NCBI RefSeq assembly: GCF_021390335.1
Contig: NZ_JAJUXK010000003.1
Coordinates: 783,274-847,273 of the forward strand
From: Dyadobacter sp. CY343
GTDB lineage: Bacteria > Bacteroidota > Bacteroidia > Cytophagales > Spirosomataceae
Reading direction: 5' to 3'
DNA length: 64,000 bases
Shown one piece after another: positions 55,724-63,902 of the stretch. The notes below the pieces were generated by a model. That model ran no database searches. It was not told where the DNA came from and worked only from the letters and a program-made list of their open reading frames with translations. The first letter of the stretch is position 1. Each line of letters starts with the position of its first letter. Position numbers and translations under genes: made by a program.

Positions 55724-56932
55724 ATGAGAAAATTTTTATTTCTGGCCACGTTTCCTGTACTCACATTCGCACAGGCACAACAAGTTACACTTTCGCCCAA
55801 AGCTGCAAAGATTCACGCGAATGCACTGACCATCGATACCCACGCCGATGTGCCTATCAATATGATGAAGGAGGGTTTCGACATTTCGAAAGAATACGAT
55901 TACGATAAAGACGGATCGCAGATCGATTTTCCGAGGATGATCAGAGGCGGTATGGACGGGATGTTTTTTGCGGTATACCTCGGCCAGGGAAAGCGGACGG
56001 AGGAAGCCAATGCAGAGGCCAAGAAGAAAGCACTCGCGATATTCGACAAAATCCACGAAGCCGCCCGCCTGCATCCAGATATTGCGGCTATCGCGACCAC
56101 CTCGAAAGATGCGTACAGATTACAGAAAGAGGGAAAACGCGCGATGTTCATTGGCATGGAAAACGGTTGGCCGATCGGGAAAGACATTGCCAATCTGAAA
56201 ATGTTCTATGACCTGGGGCTGCGCTATATTACGCTCTCGCATTCGCTGAACAACGATATCTGCGACTCTTCGACCGACGGCGACGGGCCCGAGCACAACG
56301 GTTTGAGCAAATTTGGTGAAGATGTGGTGAAAGAAATGAACCGCCTCGGCATGATGGTCGACGTTTCCCACGTGTCAGATTCGACTTTTTATGATGTGAT
56401 CCGATTGACCAAAGCGCCGGTAATCGCATCGCATTCATCGTGCCGCGCATTGTGCGACGTGCCCCGGAATATGACCGACGATATGATCAGGGCGCTGGCC
56501 AAAAACGGCGGGGTTATACAGATCAATTTTGTACCAAATTTTGTAAAAAAACCTTCCCAGCCGCATGAAATGTCGCTCAAAGCATTGCGCTTGAAAATCC
56601 GGCAGACCGACCTTTCCGACGCTGACAAGAAAGCGTTGAGGGACGAAATGAAAGCGGTGGATGAGAAATACAAAGCGGACAAACCGACGGTGCAAGACGC
56701 TGTGAATCACATTGAGCACGTGATCAAGCTCACCAGCGCCGACCATGTAGGGATAGGAATGGACCTGGACGGCGGCGGCGAGGTGATCGGAGTGAGAGAT
56801 GTAAGCCAGATCGGCGCGATCACGGAGGAACTAGTGAAAAGGGCCTATTCAGCGGAAGATATTGAGAAGATCTGGGGAGGAAATATCATGCGTGTTTTGG
56901 ATCAGGCGGAGAGAGCAGCGGGCAAATTGTAA
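55724..56932 (+). CDS. Membrane dipeptidase (peptidase M19)
   Basis: A 402-residue secreted protein with a signal peptide (MRKFLFLATFPVLTFAQ). Residues 30-395 form the amidohydrolase barrel of renal-type dipeptidases, which cleave dipeptides, including D-amino-acid ones, with two zinc ions. Ligands are visible: His40 and Asp42 in IDTHADVP, Glu146 in IGMENGWP, His216 in DVSHVSDS and His237 in ASHSSCRAL. GIGMDLDGGG is the conserved end motif. It is monocistronic by spacing and reads away from the acetolactate decarboxylase gene. Confidence 0.93.
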   Translation: MRKFLFLATFPVLTFAQAQQVTLSPKAAKIHANALTIDTHADVPINMMKEGFDISKEYDYDKDGSQIDFPRMIRGGMDGMFFAVYLGQGKRTEEANAEAKKKALAIFDKIHEAARLHPDIAAIATTSKDAYRLQKEGKRAMFIGMENGWPIGKDIANLKMFYDLGLRYITLSHSLNNDICDSSTDGDGPEHNGLSKFGEDVVKEMNRLGMMVDVSHVSDSTFYDVIRLTKAPVIASHSSCRALCDVPRNMTDDMIRALAKNGGVIQINFVPNFVKKPSQPHEMSLKALRLKIRQTDLSDADKKALRDEMKAVDEKYKADKPTVQDAVNHIEHVIKLTSADHVGIGMDLDGGGEVIGVRDVSQIGAITEELVKRAYSAEDIEKIWGGNIMRVLDQAERAAGKL

Positions 56933-57055
56933 ACCAAACAGAATGAGGTTATTTGCAGGAAAACCAGCAAAAAATATATACATTTTAAGAAATAGTTTAA
57001 TAAAATTGCAAATCTTACATCCACATAAGGATTATCATTAATTGCGTTCAAACAA

Positions 57056-59062
57056 ATGGCTAAGTCAGCGGATAAGAAAAAAACAGAATCAGCGAGCGAT
57101 CTCCCCGACAACGGAATTCAGAAGGGCGAAGTGCAGGAGCTGAATGCGGTCGAAACCATTAGCCGTTTTACAGATTTTGATATTCATCTTTTTCGGCAGG
57201 GAAAACACTTTAAACTGTACGATAAGCTGGGTTCCCACGTGATGGAGTTCAAAGGCGTTACTGGTACGTACTTCGCCGTTTGGGCCCCCAATGCAACTGC
57301 GGTTTCCGTTACAGGGAACTTCAATGGCTGGAACCACTCGTCGCATCCGCTTGCCGCCCGCTGGGACAGCTCGGGCATCTGGGAAGGCTGGATCCCCAAT
57401 ATTGGTGTCGGAGAAGTTTACAAATACTTTATTATTTCCCAAAACGGTGATCACCTTGAAAAGTCGGATCCGTTTGCATTGTGGTGCGAGCTGGCGCCTA
57501 AAACGGCTTCTATTGTCTGGGATACCTGGTACGAATGGGAAGACTCGGAATGGATGAAAGTCCGCAAGGACAAAAACAAGCTGAATGCGCCTATTTCGGT
57601 GTACGAAGTTCACCTGGGCTCGTGGCAGCGCGATCCTTCCGACCCGGAACGCTACATGACCTACAAGGAAATAGCTGCGGGACTGGTACCTTATGTAAAG
57701 GAAATGGGCTTTACGCACGTGGAGCTGATGCCGGTTATGGAGCATCCTTATGCGCCTTCGTGGGGTTATCAGATCACCGGCTACTTTTCGTGCGCGTCGC
57801 GAATGGGTACCCCGCAGGAGCTGATGTACCTGATCGACCAGCTGCACCAGGCGGGTATCGGCGTTTACATAGACTGGGTCCCCTCCCACTTTCCAGGCGA
57901 CCAGCACGGACTTTTCCGTTTCGACGGTACTGCGCTTTACGAGCACGAGGATCCGAGAAAAGGCTACCACCCCGATTGGAAAAGCTACATATTCAATTAC
58001 GGAAGAAACGAAGTACGCTCGTTCCTGATCAGCAATGCGCTGTTCTGGCTTGACAGATATCATACCGACGGGTTACGGGTGGATGCAGTTGCTTCGATGC
58101 TTTACCTTGATTATTCCAGAAAGCACGGAGAATGGATCCCGAATGAATTTGGCGGAAGGGAAAACCTGGAAGCGATTTCGCTGCTGCGCGATATGAACGT
58201 CGCCGCATATACTGCATTCCCTGACATTCAGACGATAGCCGAAGAATCCACCGCATTCCCCGGCGTTTCCCGCCCGGTATTTGTAGGCGGTTTGGGTTTT
58301 GGAATGAAATGGATGATGGGCTGGATGAACGATACTTTAAAGTACTTTCAAAAAGACCCGAATTTCAGGAAGTGGCATCAGGACCAGCTGACATTCAGTC
58401 TGGTATATTCATTTTCTGAAAACTTCATGCTGCCGCTTTCGCACGATGAAGTGGTTTATGGTAAAAAGTCGCTGATCAATAAAATGCCCGGCGACGAGTG
58501 GCAGAAATTTGCGAATCTGAGGCTGATGTTCAGCTACATGTTCACGCACCCGGGCACCAAGCTGGTATTTATGGGTGGCGAATTCGGCCAGACTTCCGAA
58601 TGGAATTTCCAGCAGAGCCTGGACTGGCATTTACTGGAACTGGCGCCGCATCACGGAGCGAAGGAATGTTTTAAAAGCCTGAACGCGCTTTATAAAGAAG
58701 AATCTGCATTATTTGATTTCTCATTCTCGGCCGAAGGTTTCGAGTGGATTGATACGCAAGACCGCGAGAATTCGGTACTGATATATGCCCGGAAAGCATT
58801 TGACCCGTCGCAGAACCTGATCATTATATTGAATCTCACGCCGGTTCCCCGCAAAGGTTACCGGGTAGGTGTGCTGACAGGAGGCGACTGGCAGGAGATA
58901 TTCAATTCTGATGCGGAGGCATTCGGAGGCAGCGGAATCATTAATTACCATCCGGTTCCGTCTGAGGAGCACCGGTGGCACGGCCGGGCACAATCGCTTA
59001 TTCTTGACCTGCCGCCGATGGGCGCAATTGTTTTGAAAAAGGTTTCCAAAGCCTTAAAGTAG
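57056..59062 (+). CDS. glgB: 1,4-alpha-glucan branching enzyme (GH13)
   Basis: A 668-residue branching enzyme that makes alpha-1,6 branch points in glycogen. A 35-residue leader rich in Lys/Glu precedes the N-terminal CBM48 module (about 55-160, YFAVWAPNATAVSVTGNFNGW in part). The GH13 barrel has the nucleophile Asp343 in DGLRVDAVAS, the acid/base in IAEEST (Glu396 or 397) and Asp464 in SHDEVVYGK. The C-terminal beta-domain ends GAIVLKKVSKALK. No glgA or glgC is adjacent, so glycogen genes are scattered in this genome. A terminator follows at 59100. Confidence 0.96.
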   Translation: MAKSADKKKTESASDLPDNGIQKGEVQELNAVETISRFTDFDIHLFRQGKHFKLYDKLGSHVMEFKGVTGTYFAVWAPNATAVSVTGNFNGWNHSSHPLAARWDSSGIWEGWIPNIGVGEVYKYFIISQNGDHLEKSDPFALWCELAPKTASIVWDTWYEWEDSEWMKVRKDKNKLNAPISVYEVHLGSWQRDPSDPERYMTYKEIAAGLVPYVKEMGFTHVELMPVMEHPYAPSWGYQITGYFSCASRMGTPQELMYLIDQLHQAGIGVYIDWVPSHFPGDQHGLFRFDGTALYEHEDPRKGYHPDWKSYIFNYGRNEVRSFLISNALFWLDRYHTDGLRVDAVASMLYLDYSRKHGEWIPNEFGGRENLEAISLLRDMNVAAYTAFPDIQTIAEESTAFPGVSRPVFVGGLGFGMKWMMGWMNDTLKYFQKDPNFRKWHQDQLTFSLVYSFSENFMLPLSHDEVVYGKKSLINKMPGDEWQKFANLRLMFSYMFTHPGTKLVFMGGEFGQTSEWNFQQSLDWHLLELAPHHGAKECFKSLNALYKEESALFDFSFSAEGFEWIDTQDRENSVLIYARKAFDPSQNLIIILNLTPVPRKGYRVGVLTGGDWQEIFNSDAEAFGGSGIINYHPVPSEEHRWHGRAQSLILDLPPMGAIVLKKVSKALK

Positions 59063-59099
59063 TTGTATTGCCTGTAACCGACCGGGTTATTTTTCTCAG

Positions 59100-59130
59100 G
59101 GCAGAGATTCTGATCTCTGCCTTATTTTTT
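59100..59130 (+). terminator. Intrinsic terminator after glgB
   Basis: GGCAGAGAT (59100-59108) and ATCTCTGCC (59113-59121) form a perfect stem with a four-base loop, followed by a T-rich run. Confidence 0.85.
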
Positions 59131-59142
59131 TGCACATTTTTT

Positions 59143-59150
59143 TACCTTTG
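59143..59150 (+). promoter_or_regulatory. -7 promoter element for the 59174 gene
   Basis: TACCTTTG matches TAnnTTTG exactly and lies 24 bases before the ATG. The -33 element is not clear, because the terminator stem occupies that position. Confidence 0.55.
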
Positions 59151-59173
59151 CCCATCACATCATTAAGAAACAG

Positions 59174-59857
59174 ATGAAGCGTTTTCGGTTAATAGTACTT
59201 TTTGTGTTTTTGGGAACAGTGTCCGGGTTTGGTCAAAGTCTGTCGCGCGTTACTTCTGGTATTGATATGGGACTCGGTTACAAGGACGAAGCCTGGGTAC
59301 CTGCTATCACCTACCATCAGGAATTAAGTCTTAGTAATTTCTCGTGGTTCAGGATCGGCTGGGGCGTGCGGACGTGGGGTTATTATGCGGGCAAAACGAA
59401 TCTTGTACCAAAAAGCAATGCATTTTCCGACGATACGCTCAAATTTGGTCGGGTTACCGCCAATGGAGCAAGCGTTTTGTTTGGTCTTAATGTGCGGTTA
59501 TGGAGACTGGATATCGGCGTGAATACGGATGTTATCGGTATCGCATTCGGAACAAGGAGAAGCGGACTTTACAGCAAATCCACATTCTATGAAGGCGAAG
59601 GCCGCGACTATTACAATGCTTATATCGACAGCAACCCGGCTACACTGAATGCATTCCCGCTCCTTTTGGACAAGCAAAATGGCCAGTCGGAAGTTTACGT
59701 CCGTTACTGGATCACTGACAGGATCGGTGTGAAGCTGGCTTACGTGCATGGCAGACTGACCTATGCGACGGCCGAAAAGCTTGACAATGGGCAGAAACGG
59801 TTCTCTAAATCTTTCGGAGTTCCTTCCGTAGCGATTTCTTTCCCATTATATAATTGA
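59174..59857 (+). CDS. Outer-membrane beta-barrel-like protein of unknown function
   Basis: A 227-residue exported protein with a signal peptide (MKRFRLIVLFVFLGTVSGFGQ). The rest alternates hydrophobic and polar residues with many Gly, Tyr and Trp (DMGLGYKDEAWVPAITYHQEL in part, RIGWGVRTWGYYAG) and ends with a hydrophobic AISFPLYN strand. That pattern fits a small outer-membrane barrel. No family is recognised. The Nudix gene starts 13 bases downstream, so the two are co-transcribed. Confidence 0.75.
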   Translation: MKRFRLIVLFVFLGTVSGFGQSLSRVTSGIDMGLGYKDEAWVPAITYHQELSLSNFSWFRIGWGVRTWGYYAGKTNLVPKSNAFSDDTLKFGRVTANGASVLFGLNVRLWRLDIGVNTDVIGIAFGTRRSGLYSKSTFYEGEGRDYYNAYIDSNPATLNAFPLLLDKQNGQSEVYVRYWITDRIGVKLAYVHGRLTYATAEKLDNGQKRFSKSFGVPSVAISFPLYN

Positions 59858-59870
59858 TTTTTGAACTGGA

Positions 59871-60542
59871 ATGGCTGAGCTGCTGGTAGAATCGCACAAA
59901 TACAATCTCTGGAAAAATAAGCTTGAAAAGAACGGACTGAACATTCACCGGGTAGATGAACTCTACACCCGCCGGAACGGGCACGGTGAGGTACTTTTCT
60001 CGCTACTATATACCGATGCAACGACGCCGGAAGGAAACAAGATACCGCCACTCTGCTTTTTGAAAGGTGAAGTGGTAAGTGTGCTGATCTGTTTTATTGA
60101 TTCTGTTTCCCGCGAAAAATACCTCCTGCTGGTCCAGCAAAGGAGGATCTGCGATGGTTCCATGACTTTTGAGCATCCCGCAGGAATGCTGGATAGTGAA
60201 AGCGACGCGGCGGCTGTGGCAGCCAGGGAAGTGTTTGAAGAAACGGGCATACCTGTGAGCGCAGACAAGCTGATCAGCGTTAACAAAGAGCCGTTTTACC
60301 CCTCTACCGGCACGAGCGACGAAGCGATGTACATGTTCTATTGCGAGCTGGAACTGAGCACCGACGAAATACAATCGTACCATAACAAGACGCAGGGAAT
60401 TATCTCGGAACACGAGTTTATCAGCACTTACGTCGTACAGTTTGCCGAAGGTCACAAGCTGATTACCAACGTAAACGGCGTACTGCTGGACTATTTGTAC
60501 CTGAAAGATGTAGGTGACTGGGATTTGCTGAAACAATTATAA
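59871..60542 (+). CDS. Nudix hydrolase (ADP-sugar/nucleoside-diphosphate type)
   Basis: A 223-residue cytoplasmic protein. The Nudix box is GMLDSES, then eight residues, then REVFEETGI, around residues 107-125. The core REuxEExGu is intact; the first Glu of the consensus is shifted by one (Glu before Ser), which I note without claiming loss of activity. EHPAGMLD upstream of the box and the C-terminal NVNGVLLDYLYLKD place it near ADP-ribose/NDP-sugar pyrophosphatases. The substrate is not determined. Confidence 0.85.
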   Translation: MAELLVESHKYNLWKNKLEKNGLNIHRVDELYTRRNGHGEVLFSLLYTDATTPEGNKIPPLCFLKGEVVSVLICFIDSVSREKYLLLVQQRRICDGSMTFEHPAGMLDSESDAAAVAAREVFEETGIPVSADKLISVNKEPFYPSTGTSDEAMYMFYCELELSTDEIQSYHNKTQGIISEHEFISTYVVQFAEGHKLITNVNGVLLDYLYLKDVGDWDLLKQL

Positions 60543-60624
60543 ATACTGCCGGCCAGAAAATTTCTCGTTCAAAATGGCCAAAAATCAAAATAGGGGCTAT
60601 ATTTGCACCCCATTACCGAGAGAA

Positions 60625-60696
60625 GCACCCGTAGTTCAATGGATAGAATTGTGGTTTCCGGTACCACCGATAGGGGTTCGAATCCCTTCGGGTGCA
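60625..60696 (+). tRNA. tRNA-Arg (anticodon CCG)
   Basis: All four arms can be drawn. Acceptor stem GCACCCG/CGGGTGC. D stem GTTC/GAAT with an eight-base loop. Anticodon stem GTGGT/ACCAC with loop TTCCGGT, so the anticodon is CCG, reading CGG. T arm AGGGG/CCCTT with loop TTCGAAT. The discriminator is A, and the 3' CCA is not encoded. Length is 72 bases. Confidence 0.93.
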
Positions 60697-60720
60697 CAAG
60701 CAGACATACTTAACTTCATC

Positions 60721-60755
60721 AAAACCCTGCAAACCAAGTGTTTGCGGGGTTTTTG
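60721..60755 (+). terminator. Terminator after tRNA-Arg
   Basis: AAAACCCTGCAAAC pairs with GTTTGCGGGGTTTT, and a T run follows. It lies about 25 bases after the tRNA. Confidence 0.8.
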
Positions 60756-60790
60756 TTTCAGAAATTACTGCCGAAAGATGGCGATAATAT

Positions 60791-61021
60791 TCATTTCAAC
60801 GTCTGTTTGCGATCATATTTGTACATTTCCTTTTCATAAATACGGAGATCCTTCTTTTCCAGCAGTTTTCTAGAAACTGCATCAACCATAAACGGATAGA
60901 AAACCTTCATTCGTTGTACGGGGGAGTGCCATGCAATATGCCACGCTTTAAACGAACTTCCATTGATTCCGAGCCCAACGGGCCAGTTATATACGAACAT
61001 CCTATTCATCACAGGCTTCAC
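60791..61021 (-). CDS. Short hypothetical frame, possibly a gene remnant
   Basis: A 76-residue frame (MKPVMNRMFVYNWPVGLG, ending RIYEKEMYKYDRKQTLK). There is no signal peptide or known motif. The C-terminal half is strongly charged and protein-like. It is divergent from the S41 peptidase gene and may be a real small protein or a remnant in the decayed region. Confidence 0.3.
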   Translation of the reverse strand: MKPVMNRMFVYNWPVGLGINGSSFKAWHIAWHSPVQRMKVFYPFMVDAVSRKLLEKKDLRIYEKEMYKYDRKQTLK

Positions 61022-61074
61022 TATTTATTATCGTTTTCATTTATATTAGAGACCTCAATGAATGTCTAACATAC

Positions 61075-61461
61075 ATGAAAGTTAAAGCACTATCTATATA
61101 TTTTTGCGTTTCCCTTTTACTGTACACATGCCACGCTGTTTCTGCCCAGCAACAGTGCAATTGTCTTGCAAATCTGGATACGACGATAAAAAAAACGGAA
61201 CTGAATTATGTAGGGTACCCTGACATGATCGCCAGGAAATTGTTGCCTCAATATACAAGGCAGGTGGCAAAACTCAGAAAAGAGGCGGCAAAAGAATCTG
61301 ATCCCGTCAAATGCTTTCCCATTCTGAACGCTTACGTTTCGTTTTTTAATGATAAGCATTTCGACATTGAATACAGCATTACTGATACCACCAGATTTCA
61401 ATACAGTAACCTGAATGAGGATGCTTTTAGAATTTCACCACTCAAAAAAGGGATTCGATAG
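61075..61461 (+). CDS. S41 peptidase, N-terminal fragment (frameshifted)
   Basis: The first 128 residues of an exported S41 family peptidase: signal peptide (MKVKALSIYFCVSLLLYTCHAVSAQ) and an N-terminal helical region (MIARKLLPQYTRQVAKLRKEAAKESD in part, NAYVSFFNDKHFDI). The frame stops in LKKGIR just after a six-A run (61444-61449). One more A would give LKKRDSIEG and continue directly into the second part at 61494, whose frame reads DSIEGIWINPDS just before its first ATG. So this and the next entry are one broken gene. Confidence 0.75.
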   Translation: MKVKALSIYFCVSLLLYTCHAVSAQQQCNCLANLDTTIKKTELNYVGYPDMIARKLLPQYTRQVAKLRKEAAKESDPVKCFPILNAYVSFFNDKHFDIEYSITDTTRFQYSNLNEDAFRISPLKKGIR

Positions 61462-61493
61462 AGGGTATTTGGATTAACCCCGACTCAACTCTG

Positions 61494-62516
61494 ATGCTGG
61501 CAGTCCAAAAGATTAGCCCTATAACTTATCAAGCTGTCGTTTTGCAGAGTAAAGATCCAAAGACAAAACCTGGTCTTGTATATTATACTTTTACCAGAGA
61601 TAAAAATGGGTTTGTTTTCAACCGCTATGATTGGATGACTCCCGATTTTCCTGTTAGGCAGCGTGGTGGTCTTTTATTTGTCTGGAACTTTGAGGTATGG
61701 GCAAAAACCTATCCATCGACAATCACTGATTATGAAAGATCTGAATTCTCGACTTGGCGCAACTATAATTATGGGCTCGATTGCAAAAAGCTGGATAACA
61801 ATCATGTTCTGCTGTCAATTGGCTCATTTAATCGTGATGATAAGATCAAAGCGATGATTCAAAAGAATGACTCACTCATCAGGTCTACAAAAAACCTGAT
61901 TGTTGATTTGAGAGGGAATGGCGGTGGAAATTCAGGCTGGACCTATCTGCTTCCATACTTTTACACGGAGCCGATTGTGCAGGGTAACACCTATTTAAGG
62001 TTATCCCCTGAAAATATAAAATCAAATTTAGCCGACATTAAATCGACCTATGAAAAGCCCACAAAAGATCCGAGATGGGTTCGATCTTATACACCCGAAG
62101 TTCTTGACCAGTACAAAAAGGCTTATGAAGAGATTCCCCTTTCAAAGGACCAATTCTATTCGTTGCCGTCCCTTACTTTGTATTCAGATTCTATCCTGAA
62201 AACCCCTGAAAAAATAGCTTTGGTCTTTGATGACCTGGGAGGAAGCTCGACTGAGTACTTTTTTTATATTTCAATGCAAAGCAAGAAAATAAGAAGATAT
62301 GGAGAGCGGACTTTGGGTATGATGGATTATATGGGGGTATCGCAGCAAACCAAATTGCCGTTCGAAGATTATTATCTTTTGATTCCTGACCGTAAGGCCG
62401 CCTGGACAGATAATAAGCCTACCAATAAGACAGGTTTTGTGCCCGAGCATGACCTAACACATATTCCACGGCACAAATGGATTGATTACATTAAGACGGA
62501 TTTAGGAAAACTATAA
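61494..62516 (+). CDS. S41 family peptidase, C-terminal part (frameshifted)
   Basis: A 340-residue frame with the S41 (C-terminal processing peptidase-like) core: LIVDLRGNGGGNSGW near residue 135 and the nucleophile region FDDLGGSSTEYFFYI (catalytic Ser in GGSSTE) near residue 245, then GERTLGMMDYMG. The ATG here is probably internal, since the open frame continues upstream (WINPDSTLM) and joins the fragment at 61075 by a one-base shift. Bacteroidota members of this family are exported peptidases of unknown target. The base composition is A+T-richer than the main part of the window. Confidence 0.8.
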   Translation: MLAVQKISPITYQAVVLQSKDPKTKPGLVYYTFTRDKNGFVFNRYDWMTPDFPVRQRGGLLFVWNFEVWAKTYPSTITDYERSEFSTWRNYNYGLDCKKLDNNHVLLSIGSFNRDDKIKAMIQKNDSLIRSTKNLIVDLRGNGGGNSGWTYLLPYFYTEPIVQGNTYLRLSPENIKSNLADIKSTYEKPTKDPRWVRSYTPEVLDQYKKAYEEIPLSKDQFYSLPSLTLYSDSILKTPEKIALVFDDLGGSSTEYFFYISMQSKKIRRYGERTLGMMDYMGVSQQTKLPFEDYYLLIPDRKAAWTDNKPTNKTGFVPEHDLTHIPRHKWIDYIKTDLGKL

Positions 62517-62585
62517 GCTTTATCTTAAATGCGAAACGTTCTTGGTTGTGTAAGGAAGATGTAGTTTGCCGATTTCGTTACGGAT

Positions 62586-63397
62586 TTAAGCAGAAAATTT
62601 CTTCGAATGCCGCAAAATCGTCTGTACAATTGGTTGGTCAGGTTCCGAACTTGAATATAAAATACCTGTTTGGAAGAAACCTATGAGTAAAGTTTGCTTT
62701 GAATCTTTTAACTCATTAATAAATGGCTTATAATTGGCTTGATACATTGCCTTCATACAAACTAGCAAGGGAAGACTCTTGTCAGTATAATTCTCTGTTC
62801 CAGCTTCACATTTGCGATCATAGTTTTTGATTGATTCTCGAACGAGTTCCTTTTTATCACCAAGCGAAGACTGACTAAGGAAACCATCTGTCGCCAACAA
62901 TGCTTCGAACAGGCCAAATCTAAGGAATACTGACCTTTTTTTAATGAATCCGGTATTTGTTGAATGCATAATGGATTTCGACTGGCATACTCCCGCAATA
63001 CCGTAGATAACCTGTCCTCTCTCGTAGATAATTCCGCTAAACCGGAAAATCTGGGTACTAAGTTATTCATATGTTTTAACAGATTGTTAACCAAGTAGAT
63101 ATCGTAATTAAAGGGAAAACTCAACCATGCATCTAATAAAGCTTCAGTTGACATCGCTTTCAGCCTTTCGGAAGGAATCTGACATGAATTAAATCTTGCC
63201 TCAGTATCTGGAAGATCTATCCATTCCTTGCTTCCAGGCTGTATAGGATATGTCCATGCATCTGATGGAGCTTTATATGGTGTGCAGTCTATAGGATCCG
63301 GGGATACTGTTTTTGAGTCGCAACAGAATAATAATGTTATGATTGCCCCGGATAGGACGTTGGTTAACAAGTGCTTTATAAGACTGCTGGAAAACAT
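62586..63397 (-). pseudogene. Lipoprotein of unknown function, broken by a frameshift
   Basis: The start at the ATG giving MFSSSLIKHLLTNVLSGAIITLLFCC has a lipoprotein-like signal (Cys near residue 25). The first part runs in one frame to LREYASRNPLCIQQIPDSLKKG. The continuing homologous sequence (RSVFLRFGLFEALLATDGF, ending ILRHSKKFSA) is in the next frame. The two join at a seven-A run (minus strand; T run 62936-62942), so one extra A would restore about 270 residues with LKKRSVF at the join. The CQIPSERLKAMSTEALLDAWLSFP stretch recalls unknown-function Bacteroidota lipoproteins. It converges with the S41 gene. Confidence 0.6.
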
Positions 63398-63758
63398 GGA
63401 GACAATTAGATCAGACATTCAATTTCAGTATAATGTAAGAAGTTATACATTAGGTACAATCAAATGGAAATTTTGGGATAGTCAAAGCTCTGCTGTTGCC
63501 AATAACGTCCTATCCGTGCGACTGCTTTAACCCAGATAATTAGGGAGCGAGTGTCTCGGGTTCGAGGGATTTGTGAGACTGACTAACAAGGAGTTTGAAT
63601 TACCAATTTATGTTAAGTGAGAAAATACAGAACAAGGGCTTGGCGGCCGATCTGTGAAAGTTTTTGGGATAGCACAAGGAGAGCGCACTCTTGTTAAGTA
63701 CTTCCAACCATATTTTTGTTAGTGGAGTCTTTGCTGTAGTATCCAAGCAGAGATTTAT
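63398..63758. other. Non-coding stretch with no recognised feature
   Basis: No convincing gene on either strand. The frames here are short and lack protein-like composition. It may be decayed sequence next to the insertion element. Confidence 0.4.
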
Positions 63759-63902
63759 ATGCGTTTCATCGTCAAGGCTCCATTCTACATCTTATCACTG
63801 TCTCTGTTCTTTTTATCGTGCTCGAAGGATGATGATGAAGATTGCGGGTGTGATGGCTCAACACGCCGTGTCCTGGACCTGCTACCTTTAAGCGGACATT
63901 GA
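63759..63902 (+). pseudogene. Truncated small lipoprotein, probably cut by the insertion sequence
   Basis: A 47-residue frame: MRFIVKAPFYILSLSLFFLSC (lipobox LSC, Cys21), then SKDDDEDCGCDGSTRR. The start resembles Bacteroidota lipoproteins with a CDGP-type motif that are normally well over 100 residues. Here the frame ends in RVLDLLPLSGH, which is encoded by what looks like the left end of the IS element. It is therefore most likely the first part of an interrupted gene. Confidence 0.55.

Noticed and set aside
60574..60873. A 99-residue open frame across the tRNA
   Set aside because: It covers the whole tRNA-Arg and its terminator, so it is not a gene.
61443..61450. Programmed -1 frameshifting at C AAA AAA G in the S41 gene
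   Set aside because: The zero-frame heptamer starts with C and not A, so it does not fit the standard X XXY YYZ rule; simple homopolymer length change is a better explanation, although the A7 run at 62936-62942 does fit the rule.
63228..63530. A 100-residue plus-strand frame
   Set aside because: It is antisense to the start of the broken lipoprotein gene and has no protein-like features.
63556..63582. Sequence resembling a tRNA T arm (GGGTTCGAGGGA), a possible attachment-site copy
   Set aside because: The stem does not pair and the sequence does not repeat the tRNA-Arg 3' end.
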